In this document: piece after piece, positions 25,804-35,190 of the stretch
Layout of the letters: each line of letters starts with the position of its first letter
How positions within the stretch are numbered: position 1 is the stretch's first letter
From: Streptomyces sp. 846.5
Lineage (GTDB): Bacteria > Actinomycetota > Actinomycetes > Streptomycetales > Streptomycetaceae
Length of the DNA: 64,000 nt
Assembly: GCF_004365705.1 (NCBI RefSeq)
Contig: NZ_SOBN01000001.1
Location: forward strand, 4,884,001-4,948,000
Reading direction: 5' to 3'
Notes under the pieces: model-generated
Database searches by the model: none
What the model saw: the letters and a program-made list of their open reading frames with translations, nothing else
Told to the model about the DNA's origin: nothing
Translations under genes and position numbers: made by a program

Positions 25804-27354
25804 TCAGTTGGCGAGGTAATTCAGAAACCTGGCCCGTTCGAAGGAGAGCGGCAGCCGGACCGTGAACACGGTGCACCCCGGCGAGCTGCGGACGCTGACC
25901 TGGCCGCCGTGCGAGGCGGTGACGGCCGCGACGATGGCCAGGCCGAGGCCGGTGCTGCCGGCCGCACGGGAGCGGGAGCTGTCGCCGCGGGCGAAGCGCT
26001 CGAACACGGAGGGCAGCAGCGCGGGCGGGATGCCCGGGCCGTCGTCGATGATCCGCAGCTCGCAGCCGGCGCCGTCGGGGGCGAGCAGCACGGCGGCGGT
26101 GACCCTGGTCCCGGCCGGGGTGTGCTTGCCCGCGTTGGCGAGGAGATTGACCAGCACCTGGTGCAGCCGGTGTCCGTCGCCGTCCACCATCACCGGGTCG
26201 TCCGGGAGTTGGACCTGCCAGTTGTGGTCGGGGCTGGCCGCGTGGGCGTCCCGGACGGCATCCATGACCAGCGGCGAGAGGTCCAGCGGCTCGCGCTCCA
26301 GCGGGCGTCCGGCGTCCAGGCGGGCCAGCAGGAGCAGGTCCTCGACGAGGCGGGTCATCCGTGCGGCCTCGGACTCGATCCGGCTCAGCGCGTAGGCCGT
26401 GTCCTGCGGCACGGCTTCGCGTCCGCGCCGGGTGAGTTCGGCGTAGCCGGCGATGGACGCCAGGGGCGTCCGCAGCTCGTGACTGGCGTCGGCGACGAAC
26501 TGGCGGACTCGGGTCTCGCTCGCGTGGCGGGCGGACAGGGCATTGGAGACGTGGTCGATAAGTCGGTTCAGCGCGTCACCGACCTGCCCGGCCTCGGTCC
26601 GAGTGTCGGTGTCTGCTTCCGATACTCGAACCAACTCGCCCACCTCGCCCCGGTCCAACTGCAATCGGGAGATCCGTACAGCCGTCGCGGCCACTCGATC
26701 GAGCGGTCGCAAGGACAGCCTCATCAGCGCGAACGAAGCAAAGCCGGTCAGCACCAGACCGGCGACGGCGACCACGGCCTCAATGGCGATGAGCTCGCTC
26801 ACCGTGGACTCGCTGACGTTGAGCGAGACGCCGACGAAGATCGTCGTGCCGGCGGCGTTCGTGGTTGAGCTGACCAGGTAGTCGCCGTAGTCGGGGACTG
26901 AAATATGGAGATACCGGACGTTGCCGCCGACGTTGGCGAAAACTGCCGCCTCGGTCTTGGTCAGGCTGTCGGTGTTGCGGCCGACGGCTCCGGTTCCTAT
27001 GCCCGAGTTGTAGTTGGCCGTGATGACGCCCTTTTTGTCGACGGTCCCGCCGATGGCCTGATCGGGGAGTGTCCTGACAAATATGCCCAGGTCAGGGATG
27101 CCGCCGGGTTGACTGGCAGTGGCTGGTGGCGTCTCACCCTGGAAGCCGGGGCCGTTCCCCTGCCCGCCGCCCCAGGCGCGGTTGATCGCCTGGTCCAGCT
27201 TGGTGCGGGCGGCGGTGTCGAGGTTCTTCTGCAGCAGGAACGTGGTCGACAGCGCCATGGCTCCGCTGACCACCGCCAGCATCAGCGTGGTCGTCACCAG
27301 CAGCCGGGTCCGCAAGGACCATGTGGACCAGCTTCGGACCCGGCTCCGCTTCAT
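25804..27354 (-). CDS. OmpR-type sensor histidine kinase
   Basis: The 516-residue kinase has a first membrane segment near residues 18-40 (LLVTTTLMLAVVSGAMALS), an outer sensor region of about 140 residues, a second segment near 190-215, and a HAMP linker (LRPLDRVAATAVRIS). The HisKA domain has VADASHELRTPLASIAGY, and the HATPase domain has LVNLLANAGKHTPAG, DDGPGIP, FERFARGD and STGLGLAIV. The ATG at 27354 overlaps the regulator stop (ATGA), so the regulator is translated first. The GT39 gene follows 58 bp downstream on the same strand and is the likeliest target or operon partner. Confidence 0.93.
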   Translation of the reverse strand: MKRSRVRSWSTWSLRTRLLVTTTLMLAVVSGAMALSTTFLLQKNLDTAARTKLDQAINRAWGGGQGNGPGFQGETPPATASQPGGIPDLGIFVRTLPDQAIGGTVDKKGVITANYNSGIGTGAVGRNTDSLTKTEAAVFANVGGNVRYLHISVPDYGDYLVSSTTNAAGTTIFVGVSLNVSESTVSELIAIEAVVAVAGLVLTGFASFALMRLSLRPLDRVAATAVRISRLQLDRGEVGELVRVSEADTDTRTEAGQVGDALNRLIDHVSNALSARHASETRVRQFVADASHELRTPLASIAGYAELTRRGREAVPQDTAYALSRIESEAARMTRLVEDLLLLARLDAGRPLEREPLDLSPLVMDAVRDAHAASPDHNWQVQLPDDPVMVDGDGHRLHQVLVNLLANAGKHTPAGTRVTAAVLLAPDGAGCELRIIDDGPGIPPALLPSVFERFARGDSSRSRAAGSTGLGLAIVAAVTASHGGQVSVRSSPGCTVFTVRLPLSFERARFLNYLAN

Positions 27355-28115
27355 CGGACCGGTGCCCCCGCGTCGGCCGGCTTCAGCACGTACCCCGCGC
27401 CGCGCATGGTGTGGATCATCGGCGAGCGTCCCGCGTCTATCTTGCGGCGCAGGTAGGAGATGTAGAGCTCGACGACGTTGCCCTGCCCGCCGAAGTCGTA
27501 GGACCAGACCCGGTCCAGGATCTGGGGCTTGCTGAGCACCCGGCGCGGGTTGCGCATCAGGAAGCGCAGCAGTTCGAACTCGGTGGCGGTGAGCCTGATC
27601 GCGTCGTCGCCGCGGTAGACCTCGCGGCTGTCCTCGTCCAGGGTGAGGTCGCCGACGACCAGCACCGACTCGGCCCGCGCCGCGGCCGCGCCGCTCCTGC
27701 GGAGCAGTCCGCGCAGGCGGGCCACGACCTCCTCAAGACTGAAGGGCTTGGTGACGTAGTCGTCGCCACCCGCGGTGAGGCCGGCGATGCGGTCCTCGAC
27801 CGAGTCCTTGGCGGTCAGGAACAGCACCGGCACGTCGTGCTGGTCGGCACGCAGGCGGCGCATCACCTCAAGGCCGCTCAGGTCGGGCAGCATCACGTCG
27901 AGCACCACGGCGTCCGGACGGAACTCGCGGGCTGCACGCAGAGCTTCGGCGCCGTCACCGGCGGTGGCCGTCTGCCAGCCCTCGTAGCGCAGGGCCATGG
28001 ACAACAGATCGGCAAGCGGGGCCTCGTCGTCGACGACGAGGACTCGGACGGGACTTCCATCGGGTCGACGAAGGTCGGTGGAGGCCGCTTCGGGGCTAGG
28101 GGGCATCGTCGTCAT
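27351..28115 (-). CDS. OmpR/PhoB-family response regulator
   Basis: This gives 254 residues from ATG 28115; an in-frame extension to 28208 has no ribosome site and no conserved sequence. Receiver: VRVLVVDDEAPLADLL, phosphoacceptor Asp73 in VLDVMLPDLSG, LTAKDSVEDR and VTKPFSLEE. The winged-helix effector domain has LTATEFELLRFLMRNPRRVLSKPQIL and VVELYISYLRRKID...IHTMRGAGYVL. It is paired with the kinase downstream by an ATGA overlap. The gene order regulator-kinase-glycosyltransferase suggests envelope-stress or envelope-glycan control, by inference. Confidence 0.94.
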   Translation of the reverse strand: MTTMPPSPEAASTDLRRPDGSPVRVLVVDDEAPLADLLSMALRYEGWQTATAGDGAEALRAAREFRPDAVVLDVMLPDLSGLEVMRRLRADQHDVPVLFLTAKDSVEDRIAGLTAGGDDYVTKPFSLEEVVARLRGLLRRSGAAAARAESVLVVGDLTLDEDSREVYRGDDAIRLTATEFELLRFLMRNPRRVLSKPQILDRVWSYDFGGQGNVVELYISYLRRKIDAGRSPMIHTMRGAGYVLKPADAGAPVR

Positions 28116-28250
28116 GGCGAGAAGGCTGCATGCCCTGAATGAGAAATCCATGAGGTCAACCTGTGGCAAGCCTGTGCTTTGCCTGCCGGTTCCGTCACAG
28201 GAACCCATTAATCCGTTTGACCAGGTGTTTTGCCGCGCGAGAGGGCGAGG

Positions 28251-29036
28251 CTAGAGAAGCCCCAGATCCCCCAGCTCCTTGTGCAGGTCGCTGCGGCTGC
28301 CTTCGAGCGCCGGGTTCGACCCCTGCGTCGGCACGATCGTCTTACCTGAACCCGAACCTGTGCCCAGGCCCGAACCAGTGCCCGAGCCGGGGCCCACACC
28401 GGTGCCGGAATCCGCGCCGGCGGTGATCCGGGGCCGCCGGTCCCGCAGGGCCCAGGCTCCGACCACGCCGCCGACCAGACCGCCCAGGTGTGCCAGCCAG
28501 CTCACTCCGGGGGTGCCGGGCAGTGCGATCGTCACAAGATAGGCGAAGGATGCGGCCATGACCACCCCGATGAGGGTGTCGATCAGCCGCCGGTCGAAGA
28601 TCCCGCGCAGCACCACATAGCCGAAGTAGCCGAAGATCAGCCCGCTGGCGCCGACGCTGCCGGTGTTGGTGTCCTGGAAGATCCAGACGGCGAGGCCGCT
28701 GGTGAGCGCGACCAGCAGGGTCAGCCAGAGGAAGCGCACCACGCCGCGGTAGGCGGCGAGGAAGCCGAAGACGAACAGCGGACCCGAGTTGCCCTCGATG
28801 TGCTGCCAACTGAAGTGCAGGAACGGCGCGGTGAAGATCTCGCCCAGCCGGTCCGGCCGCTGCGGGATCACCTCGAACTCCCGGTCCAGCTGGTAGTTCC
28901 CGGTCCAGTTGACGATCTGCAGCGCCCAGATCAGGACCATGAAGCCAAACATCACGAAGAAGGCCTTGCGCGCCTCCGCGATCATCTCCTCGGCGGTCTG
29001 CGGCCCCGCCGACGTCCATCCCTGCAACCCGCGCAT
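28251..29036 (-). CDS. Rhomboid-family intramembrane serine protease
   Basis: The 261-residue protein has six or seven membrane segments. The catalytic dyad is present: Ser131 in GSVGASGLIFG and His183 in WLAHLGGLVGG, with Asn83 in HFSWQHIEGN at the oxyanion position. It should therefore be active, cutting substrates within or next to their membrane helix. The cytoplasmic C-terminal tail after residue 200 is a Gly/Ser/Thr repeat (SGTGVGPGSGTGSG) ending in a charged helix (DLHKELGDLGLL). It lies 135 bp upstream of the OmpR-type regulator gene on the same strand. Confidence 0.9.
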   Translation of the reverse strand: MRGLQGWTSAGPQTAEEMIAEARKAFFVMFGFMVLIWALQIVNWTGNYQLDREFEVIPQRPDRLGEIFTAPFLHFSWQHIEGNSGPLFVFGFLAAYRGVVRFLWLTLLVALTSGLAVWIFQDTNTGSVGASGLIFGYFGYVVLRGIFDRRLIDTLIGVVMAASFAYLVTIALPGTPGVSWLAHLGGLVGGVVGAWALRDRRPRITAGADSGTGVGPGSGTGSGLGTGSGSGKTIVPTQGSNPALEGSRSDLHKELGDLGLL

Positions 29037-29141
29037 CTGCGCACCCCCTCACAGGCAACTCTACGGTGCCGGATGGATGCAGAGGGAGGTGCGGCGCGAA
29101 GCGCCTCGGGTAGGGGTGGTGGTCGGGCGACGGGCGGGCAG

Positions 29142-30092
29142 TCAGAGGGCCCGGATGCCCCAGTGGTGGGCGATCCGGTCGCCCGGCTCCAGGCGGATCA
29201 CGTCCTCGCCGGTGGCGAAGGCGTTCGGCGGGCAGCTCATCGGCTCGACCGCGATGCCCGCGCGCCGGTACGGACCGGTGAGTCCGTCGCCGGAGTACAC
29301 CTGCAGCCAGCCGATCTCCTCGCCGACCCAGAGCTCCACCCCTCGGCCGCCGTCCCCGCTGGTCAGCCGGACTGTGGCGCGTCCGTCCCGGTCGCGGTGC
29401 AGTCCGGTGAAGGCGGTGTCCAGCGGGGTGGCGCCGATCGCCCTGGCCTTGCGGAAGTCGTAGTCCGTCCCCTCGACGGACTCGCGGCCGGTCGGGATCA
29501 GCCGCTCGTCGACCGGGATCCAGGTGTCGGCCGGCAGTTCCAGCACGGCCTCGTCCAGGGTGCCGGGACCCCGGCCCAGGGTCAGGTAGGGGTGCGCGCC
29601 GATGCCGTACGGGGCGGCGGTCGGCCCGACGTTGCGGGCGGCGACCTCGACGCTCAGGCCGTCCTCGCCCAGGGTGTAACTGGCCGTCAGTTCGAGGATG
29701 TGCGGGTAGCCGTGCATCGGGTACAGCCGCAGCCCGAAGCGGACCGAGGCGGTGTCCTCGGCCATCACCCGCCAGGGCAGCCAGCGGACGAAGCCGTGGC
29801 TGGCGTTGTGCGTGGCCGGCTCGCTGATGTCGAGCTGCTGCTCCCGGCCGTCGAACGCGTACTTCCCGTCCCTCACCCGGTTGGGCCACGGCACCAGCAA
29901 CTGCCCCGCGCCGCCGGGCGGCATCTGCTCGGACCGGTACTTCACGATCAGCGGACGTCCCCGGTGGCTGAGTCCCCTCAAACCCGCACCCACGACGGTG
30001 AGTACCGCGCGGTAGTCGCCGTACTCGATCACCTGCTGGGGACCGGTCGGGGAGAGGGGTTCGGAGTGCTCGCTGCGGGTCTTCTCAGCCAT
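29142..30092 (-). CDS. Aldose 1-epimerase (mutarotase) family protein
   Basis: The 316-residue galactose-mutarotase-fold enzyme starts at ATG 30092; upstream in-frame codons look non-coding. Key residues: His in NASHGFVRWLPW, His in YGIGAHPYL, Asp in PLDTAFTGL and the catalytic Glu in AGIAVEPMSCPPNAF. These match the actinobacterial aldose epimerase subfamily, which interconverts alpha and beta anomers of free sugars. It is upstream of the rhomboid gene with a 105-bp gap, without a clear functional link. Confidence 0.92.
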   Translation of the reverse strand: MAEKTRSEHSEPLSPTGPQQVIEYGDYRAVLTVVGAGLRGLSHRGRPLIVKYRSEQMPPGGAGQLLVPWPNRVRDGKYAFDGREQQLDISEPATHNASHGFVRWLPWRVMAEDTASVRFGLRLYPMHGYPHILELTASYTLGEDGLSVEVAARNVGPTAAPYGIGAHPYLTLGRGPGTLDEAVLELPADTWIPVDERLIPTGRESVEGTDYDFRKARAIGATPLDTAFTGLHRDRDGRATVRLTSGDGGRGVELWVGEEIGWLQVYSGDGLTGPYRRAGIAVEPMSCPPNAFATGEDVIRLEPGDRIAHHWGIRAL

Positions 30093-30315
30093 GCACACAT
30101 CGTTGCACGAACAGCCCCGGAACAGAGGCCCCAATGGTCTTGGACAGCCCCATGACTGCTAACCTCAACCATCATTTGTCATGTGTTCGATCGCCGGGGG
30201 ATTTGACTTCAGCCGGACGCGGCAGCACGCGCGGACGTGACGAGACACGCGCATTGGGGGCAGACCGCCATGTCGTTACTGCCCCGCTACTCGGATTCAG
30301 GGCAGGGGCACTGCG

Positions 30316-33300
30316 GTGGCAGCAAGGCACAGTCGGAAGAAATCTCGCATAGGCGCCGGAGTCGGCGTCGCACTGGCGACAGCAGCACTGGTGGTCGGAG
30401 CGGTCGCGGAAGCGGCGCCCACGAAGTCCACCTCCGGGGCGGGGGCCGACGCGTCGTCGGTGGCCCTGGCAACCTCGGCCAAGAGCACCTTGCAGGACGA
30501 CTTCGCAGCTGCGGCTGCTGAGTTCAACGTCCCGGAGAGCGTCCTTCTGGCGGTGTCCTACCAGGAGACCCAGTGGGAGTCGCACCAGGGCAAGCCGAGC
30601 ACCACGGGCAACTACAACGTCATGGGGCTGACCCAGGTCGCCCAGTCCACGGCAGCACCGCTGACGGTCGCCCAGGTGGCGGCCGAGAACAACGAGGCCG
30701 GCGACGGCAGCAAGCCGCGCACCCCGGACGCCGCGCTGATGGCGCTGGTGAACGACCGGTCCTCGACCCAGTCCCCGGCGCTGCACACACTGGACGCGGC
30801 CGCCGGGCTGATCAATCAGCCCGCCTCGGCGCTGCGCAGTGACAGCAAGCAGAACATCCGCGGCGCAGCGGCCCTGCTGGACTCCTACCAGCAGAAGCTG
30901 CACCACACGGTGTCCCCCGACCCGGCCGAGTGGTTCGGCGCGGTCGCGGCCTACTCCCAGGCCTCGGACCAGAAGGCCGCCACCGGCTTCGCCGACCAGG
31001 TCTTCCTGACCCTGCACAGCGGTGCCTCCCGCACCACCACCGACAACCAGACGGTGTCGCTGGCCGCCAGCCCGGCCGTCACCGTGCCCAGCACGGCGGC
31101 CGCGACCCAGGCCGTCAGCGGGCTCAGCCTGCGGGCGACGGCCGTCGGCAGCACCGCGTCCGCCACGACCGAGTGCCCGACGACGGTGACCTGCACCTTC
31201 GCGCCGGCTGCCATCCCCAACTACTACCCGGGCAACCGTCCCACCGACGGCAACGGCATCACCACAGTCGTGCTGCACACGACCGAGGGATCATCCGCTG
31301 CCGACGCGATCACCGAGTTCCAGAACGCGTCGTTCGGTAACAGCGCGCACTACATCGTGGACGCCAACGGTGCGGTCACCCAACTGGTGCCCCTGAAGGA
31401 CCCCGCCGCCCACGCCGGCAACAAGTCGGTCAACCTGCACTCGGTCGGCATCGAGAACGTCGGCTTCGCCGCGGGCAGCACCTCCGCCAACAACACGGCC
31501 GGCACCTGGCTGACTTCGGCGCAGTACGCGGCCGACGCGGCCCTGGTGAAGTACATCGCGGAGAAGTACGGCATCCCGCTGGACCGGGACCACATCCTCG
31601 GCCACGACGACGTGCCGTACCCACTCTCCACCCCCTCCAGCTTCGTGACCAACCAGCACTGGGACCCGGGGCCCTACTACGACTGGAGCACCCTCTTCAG
31701 CCTGCTGGGCGCCACCCCGGCCGGCAGCGGCAACCTGGTCGAGGGGGGCACGGTCACCATCGCGCCGGCCTTCAGCTCGGCCAACCAGCCGGCCATGCTC
31801 GGCTGCGATGTGAAGCCGGGCGCCACCGCCGACAGCACCGACCCCTGCCCGGCCGCCAACGCCAACTTCGTCTACCTCTACAAGGACGCCTCCACCGATT
31901 CCGGCCTGATCACCGACAGCGTCCTGTCCGGCGCCGGCATGGACAGCGGCAGCAGCCAGATCGCCGACGTCAGCGACAAGGCCGTCTACGGTCAGAGCTT
32001 CGTCGTCGCCGGCATCAACGGTGACTGGACCGCGATCTGGTACGGCGGACAGAAGGCCTGGTTCTACAACCCCGCGGGGATCAACACGGTCGCCAACACC
32101 CACCCGGGCCAGCTGATAGTCCAGCCCAGCGGCAGCACGCCGGTCGCGGTGTACGGGCGCTTCTACCCCGAGGCCTCCGACTACCCGCCCTCGCTCGCGA
32201 CCTTCGCCACCTCGGGCTACCAGCCGGTCGCGCCGCTGGCGTACACCCTCCCGGTAGGGCAGGCCTACACCGCGGACGCCGCTGTGAGCGCCGACTACTA
32301 CTACACCAGCAGTAACACCAACACCACCGGCAGCTGCGCCTCGCCGTCGGTGTGCATCGAGGTCATCTCCCCGACCACCAAGTACTACCCGATCCGCTAC
32401 AACCACCGGATCGCCTATGTGAAGGCCTCCGACGTCCAGGTGCTCACCGCGACCGCGCCGCCCAAGGGCAGCTACGTCCCGACCGGTCCGACCCGGGCCA
32501 TGGACACCAGGACCACCATCGGCGGGGCGCAGGCGCCGGTCGTGGCCGGCACCCCGCGGGTGCTGCAGATCGCGGGGGCGAACGGGATCCCGGCCAGCGG
32601 GGTGACCGCGGTGGTCATGAACGTCACGGCGGTCAGGCCGACCGCCAACACGGTCGTCACGGTCTATCCGGACGGTCTGAGGCAGCCGGCCACATCGAAC
32701 CTGAACGTCCCCAAGGGCGCGGTGATGCCCAACCTGGCGGTCGTCCCGGTGGTGAACGGGAAGGTCGACTTCGCGGTCACCGCCGGCTCCGTCGACCTGC
32801 TGGCCGACGTCACCGGCTACTACTCGACGACCGCCACCGGCGGCTCCACCTTCACCAGCGCCGGTCCGGTCCGGGCGATGGACACCCGTGACGGCACCGG
32901 TGGGGTCGCGAAGGTGCGAGTGGCCGCCGCCGGGACGGTGAAGCTGAAGGTCGCCGGGGTGAACGGGATCCCGGCGACCGGGGTGACCGCGGTGGTCATG
33001 AACGTGACGGCGGTCAACCCGAGCACGGCCGGGGTGGTGACCGTCTATCCGGACGGCATCACCCGGCCGACGGTCTCCAACCTGAACTTCACGGCCGGGC
33101 AGACCGTCCCCAACCTGGTGGTGGTCCCGGTGAAGAACGGGATGGTGGACTTCTACAACTACGTCGGCACCGTCGACCTCATCGCCGACATCACCGGCTA
33201 CTTCACCCAGGGGTCCGGCTCCTCGTACGTCACCGCCGGTCCGGTCCGGGCGATGGACACCCGTAACGGTACGGGCGGCGTCGCGGCGGCGCGGGTGGCG

Positions 33301-33588
33301 GCCGGCGGCACGCTGAAGCTGAAGGTCGCCGGGGTGAACGGGATTCCGTCGACCGGGGTGACCGCGGTGGTCATGAACGTGACGGCGGTCAACCCGAGCA
33401 CGGCCGGGGTGGTGACCGTCTATCCGGACGGCATCACCATGCCGCTCGCCTCGAACCTGAACTTCAGGGCGGGGCAGACCATCCCGAACCTGGTCGTCGT
33501 CCCGGTGAAGAACGGTGTGGTGGACTTCTACAACTACAACGGCACCGTCGACCTGATCGCCGACGTCACCGGCTACTTCACCCAGTAG
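30316..33588 (+). CDS. Secreted N-acetylmuramoyl-L-alanine amidase (amidase_2) with three C-terminal surface modules
   Basis: The 1090-residue exported protein starts at GTG 30316 (AGGGG 8 nt upstream), with signal peptide RHSRKKSRIG...ALVVGAVAEA. Residues 60-230 look like a lysozyme/transglycosylase-type helical domain (FNVPESVLLAVSYQETQWE). Residues 310-470 are an amidase_2 domain: VVLHTTEGSS (zinc His), HYIVDANGAV, VGIENVG, ILGHDDVP and HWDPGPYYDW (zinc His and Asp). Residues 480-715 form a beta-rich region of possible SH3-like repeats, and residues 718-1090 are three tandem ~120-residue modules. It would cleave the amide link between muramic acid and peptide stems in the wall. The terminal modules are shared with two other proteins in this window. 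Confidence 0.9.
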   Translation: MAARHSRKKSRIGAGVGVALATAALVVGAVAEAAPTKSTSGAGADASSVALATSAKSTLQDDFAAAAAEFNVPESVLLAVSYQETQWESHQGKPSTTGNYNVMGLTQVAQSTAAPLTVAQVAAENNEAGDGSKPRTPDAALMALVNDRSSTQSPALHTLDAAAGLINQPASALRSDSKQNIRGAAALLDSYQQKLHHTVSPDPAEWFGAVAAYSQASDQKAATGFADQVFLTLHSGASRTTTDNQTVSLAASPAVTVPSTAAATQAVSGLSLRATAVGSTASATTECPTTVTCTFAPAAIPNYYPGNRPTDGNGITTVVLHTTEGSSAADAITEFQNASFGNSAHYIVDANGAVTQLVPLKDPAAHAGNKSVNLHSVGIENVGFAAGSTSANNTAGTWLTSAQYAADAALVKYIAEKYGIPLDRDHILGHDDVPYPLSTPSSFVTNQHWDPGPYYDWSTLFSLLGATPAGSGNLVEGGTVTIAPAFSSANQPAMLGCDVKPGATADSTDPCPAANANFVYLYKDASTDSGLITDSVLSGAGMDSGSSQIADVSDKAVYGQSFVVAGINGDWTAIWYGGQKAWFYNPAGINTVANTHPGQLIVQPSGSTPVAVYGRFYPEASDYPPSLATFATSGYQPVAPLAYTLPVGQAYTADAAVSADYYYTSSNTNTTGSCASPSVCIEVISPTTKYYPIRYNHRIAYVKASDVQVLTATAPPKGSYVPTGPTRAMDTRTTIGGAQAPVVAGTPRVLQIAGANGIPASGVTAVVMNVTAVRPTANTVVTVYPDGLRQPATSNLNVPKGAVMPNLAVVPVVNGKVDFAVTAGSVDLLADVTGYYSTTATGGSTFTSAGPVRAMDTRDGTGGVAKVRVAAAGTVKLKVAGVNGIPATGVTAVVMNVTAVNPSTAGVVTVYPDGITRPTVSNLNFTAGQTVPNLVVVPVKNGMVDFYNYVGTVDLIADITGYFTQGSGSSYVTAGPVRAMDTRNGTGGVAAARVAAGGTLKLKVAGVNGIPSTGVTAVVMNVTAVNPSTAGVVTVYPDGITMPLASNLNFRAGQTIPNLVVVPVKNGVVDFYNYNGTVDLIADVTGYFTQ
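32470..33588 (+). repeat. Three tandem copies of the ~120-residue surface module
   Basis: Copies begin at the phrases TRAMDTR, VRAMDTRDGTGG and VRAMDTRNGTGG and end at DVTGYY, DITGYF and DVTGYF. Copies 2 and 3 share long identical DNA runs (compare 32941-33060 with 33313-33432). They are homologous to the C-terminal repeats of the proteins at 5853-10153 and 62382-64000. Confidence 0.85.
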
Positions 33589-33609
33589 CCGACGGCCGGT
33601 CCGGTACCA

Positions 33610-33647
33610 CCGCTGCCCCCGCGACCACCCGGTCGCGGGGGCAGCGG
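33610..33647 (+). terminator. Strong hairpin terminator after the amidase gene
   Basis: A 17-bp perfect stem (CCGCTGCCCCCGCGACC at 33610-33626 with its exact inverse at 33631-33647) closes on the loop ACCC. No T-tract follows, as is common in streptomycetes. Confidence 0.85.
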
Positions 33648-33814
33648 CATGAGTGCTCCCAGCTGACCTATCGACCGTTCTGCCGTCGGCCGGACGGGCC
33701 GTCGGATACGGCTCACATCACAGTCGGCCTCCCTGGACAGAACACCCTACTGGCGATTAACTTAACGTTCGTTCGACCAGTCAGGACGTGAAGGCTCAGG
33801 AGAGGAGCGCCATT

Positions 33815-34972
33815 GTGCGCCGCACCGTATTCACCGAGGACCACGAGGCGTTCCGGGAGACCATCCGCGACTTCATCACCAAGGAGGTCGTGCCGGTCTA
33901 CCCCGAGTGGGAGCAGGCCGGTCGCGCTCCCAAGGACTTCTACCTGACCCTCGGCGAGCTGGGCGTCTTCGGCATCGAGGTGCCCGAGGAGTTCGGCGGC
34001 GCCGGCATCCACGGCTTCAAGTACCAGGCGATCGTCACTGAGGAGTGCGCCCGCGCCGGCGTCAGCTTCGGCGGCTCCGGGGTGCACACCGGCCTGTGTC
34101 TCCCGTACCTGATGGAGTACGGCAGCGACGAGCAGAAGAAGCGCTGGCTGCCGAAGTTCGTCTCCGGCGAGATGATGACCGCCATCGCCATGACCGAGCC
34201 GGGCACCGGCTCCGACCTGGCCGGGATGGCCACCAACGCCAAGCTCTCCGAGGACGGCAAGCACTACGTCCTCAACGGCGCCAAGACCTTCATCACCGGC
34301 GGCGTCCAGGCCGACCTGATGCTGGTGGTCGCCCGTACCTCCCCGGCCACCCCGGAGAACCGCCGCACCGGCCTCTCCATCCTCTGCGTCGACACCACCA
34401 GCGAGGGCTACACCGTCGGCCGCAAGCTGGACAAGATCGGCCTGCGCACCTCCGACACCGCCGAGCTCTCCTTCGTCGACGTCAAGGTGCCGGTCGAGAA
34501 CCTGCTGGGCGAGGAGGGCAAGGGCTTCTTCTACCTGGCCCACAACCTGGTCCAGGAGCGCCTGGCCATCGCGGTCGGCGCCTACGCCGCCGCCCGCGCC
34601 GCGGTGGACCTGGCCGTCTCCTACACCAAGGACCGCAAGGTCTTCGGCCAGTCGGTGTCCGAGTTCCAGAACACCAAGTTCGAGATCGCCGCCTGCGAGG
34701 CCGAGGTCGACGCGGCCCAGGCCGTCGTGGACCGTGCCCTGGAGCAGTTCGAGACCGGCGACCTGACCGCCTCGGACGTGGCCAAGGCCAAGCTGTTCAC
34801 CACCGAGGTCTGCTCCCGGGTGGTCGACCGCTGCCTGCAGCTGCACGGCGGCTACGGCTACATCCTGGAGTACCCGATCGCCCGCCTCTACGCGGACAAC
34901 CGGGTCTTCCGCATCTACGGCGGCACCAGCGAGGTCATGAAGCTCGTGATCGCCAAGTCGCTCGGCCTGTAG
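33815..34972 (+). CDS. Acyl-CoA dehydrogenase
   Basis: The 385-residue flavoenzyme introduces a trans double bond into acyl-CoA and passes electrons to ETF. The GTG at 33815 was chosen for the AGGAG 7 nt upstream; another GTG nine codons earlier is possible. FAD-site phrases AIAMTEPGTGSDLAGM and NGAKTFITGG are present. At the usual C-terminal base position the sequence is YGGTSEV, not YEGT, so the catalytic base is more likely Glu248 in LVQERLAIAVG, as in isovaleryl- and long-chain-type enzymes. That hints at branched or long acyl substrates. The upstream CTTAACGTTCGTTCG could bind a TetR regulator, but this is weak. Confidence 0.93.
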   Translation: MRRTVFTEDHEAFRETIRDFITKEVVPVYPEWEQAGRAPKDFYLTLGELGVFGIEVPEEFGGAGIHGFKYQAIVTEECARAGVSFGGSGVHTGLCLPYLMEYGSDEQKKRWLPKFVSGEMMTAIAMTEPGTGSDLAGMATNAKLSEDGKHYVLNGAKTFITGGVQADLMLVVARTSPATPENRRTGLSILCVDTTSEGYTVGRKLDKIGLRTSDTAELSFVDVKVPVENLLGEEGKGFFYLAHNLVQERLAIAVGAYAAARAAVDLAVSYTKDRKVFGQSVSEFQNTKFEIAACEAEVDAAQAVVDRALEQFETGDLTASDVAKAKLFTTEVCSRVVDRCLQLHGGYGYILEYPIARLYADNRVFRIYGGTSEVMKLVIAKSLGL

Positions 34973-35190
34973 GGCTACAGCCTGTAGGACCACAGTCTGT
35001 CGGGCCACAGCCTGCAGCGCCGGCGCACCCCCACCCCCGGTGCGGGCGGATTCACTCCGTCCGTACCGGGGTTTTCTGCGTGCGACGGGGCGGCGCGCCT
35101 CCCGTTCCCTTGTGGAACAAAAGGGACAATAGGTGTAAATCTCCCAAGGTAGCCCTGCTCGACGGGCAGCCCGACAGGAAGGTCGCACCC

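Noticed and set aside
33755-33780. TetR operator CTTAACGTTCGTTCG before the acyl-CoA dehydrogenase gene
   Set aside because: It is suggestive but not a proper palindrome and has no second copy in the window, so it was mentioned only in the gene entry.
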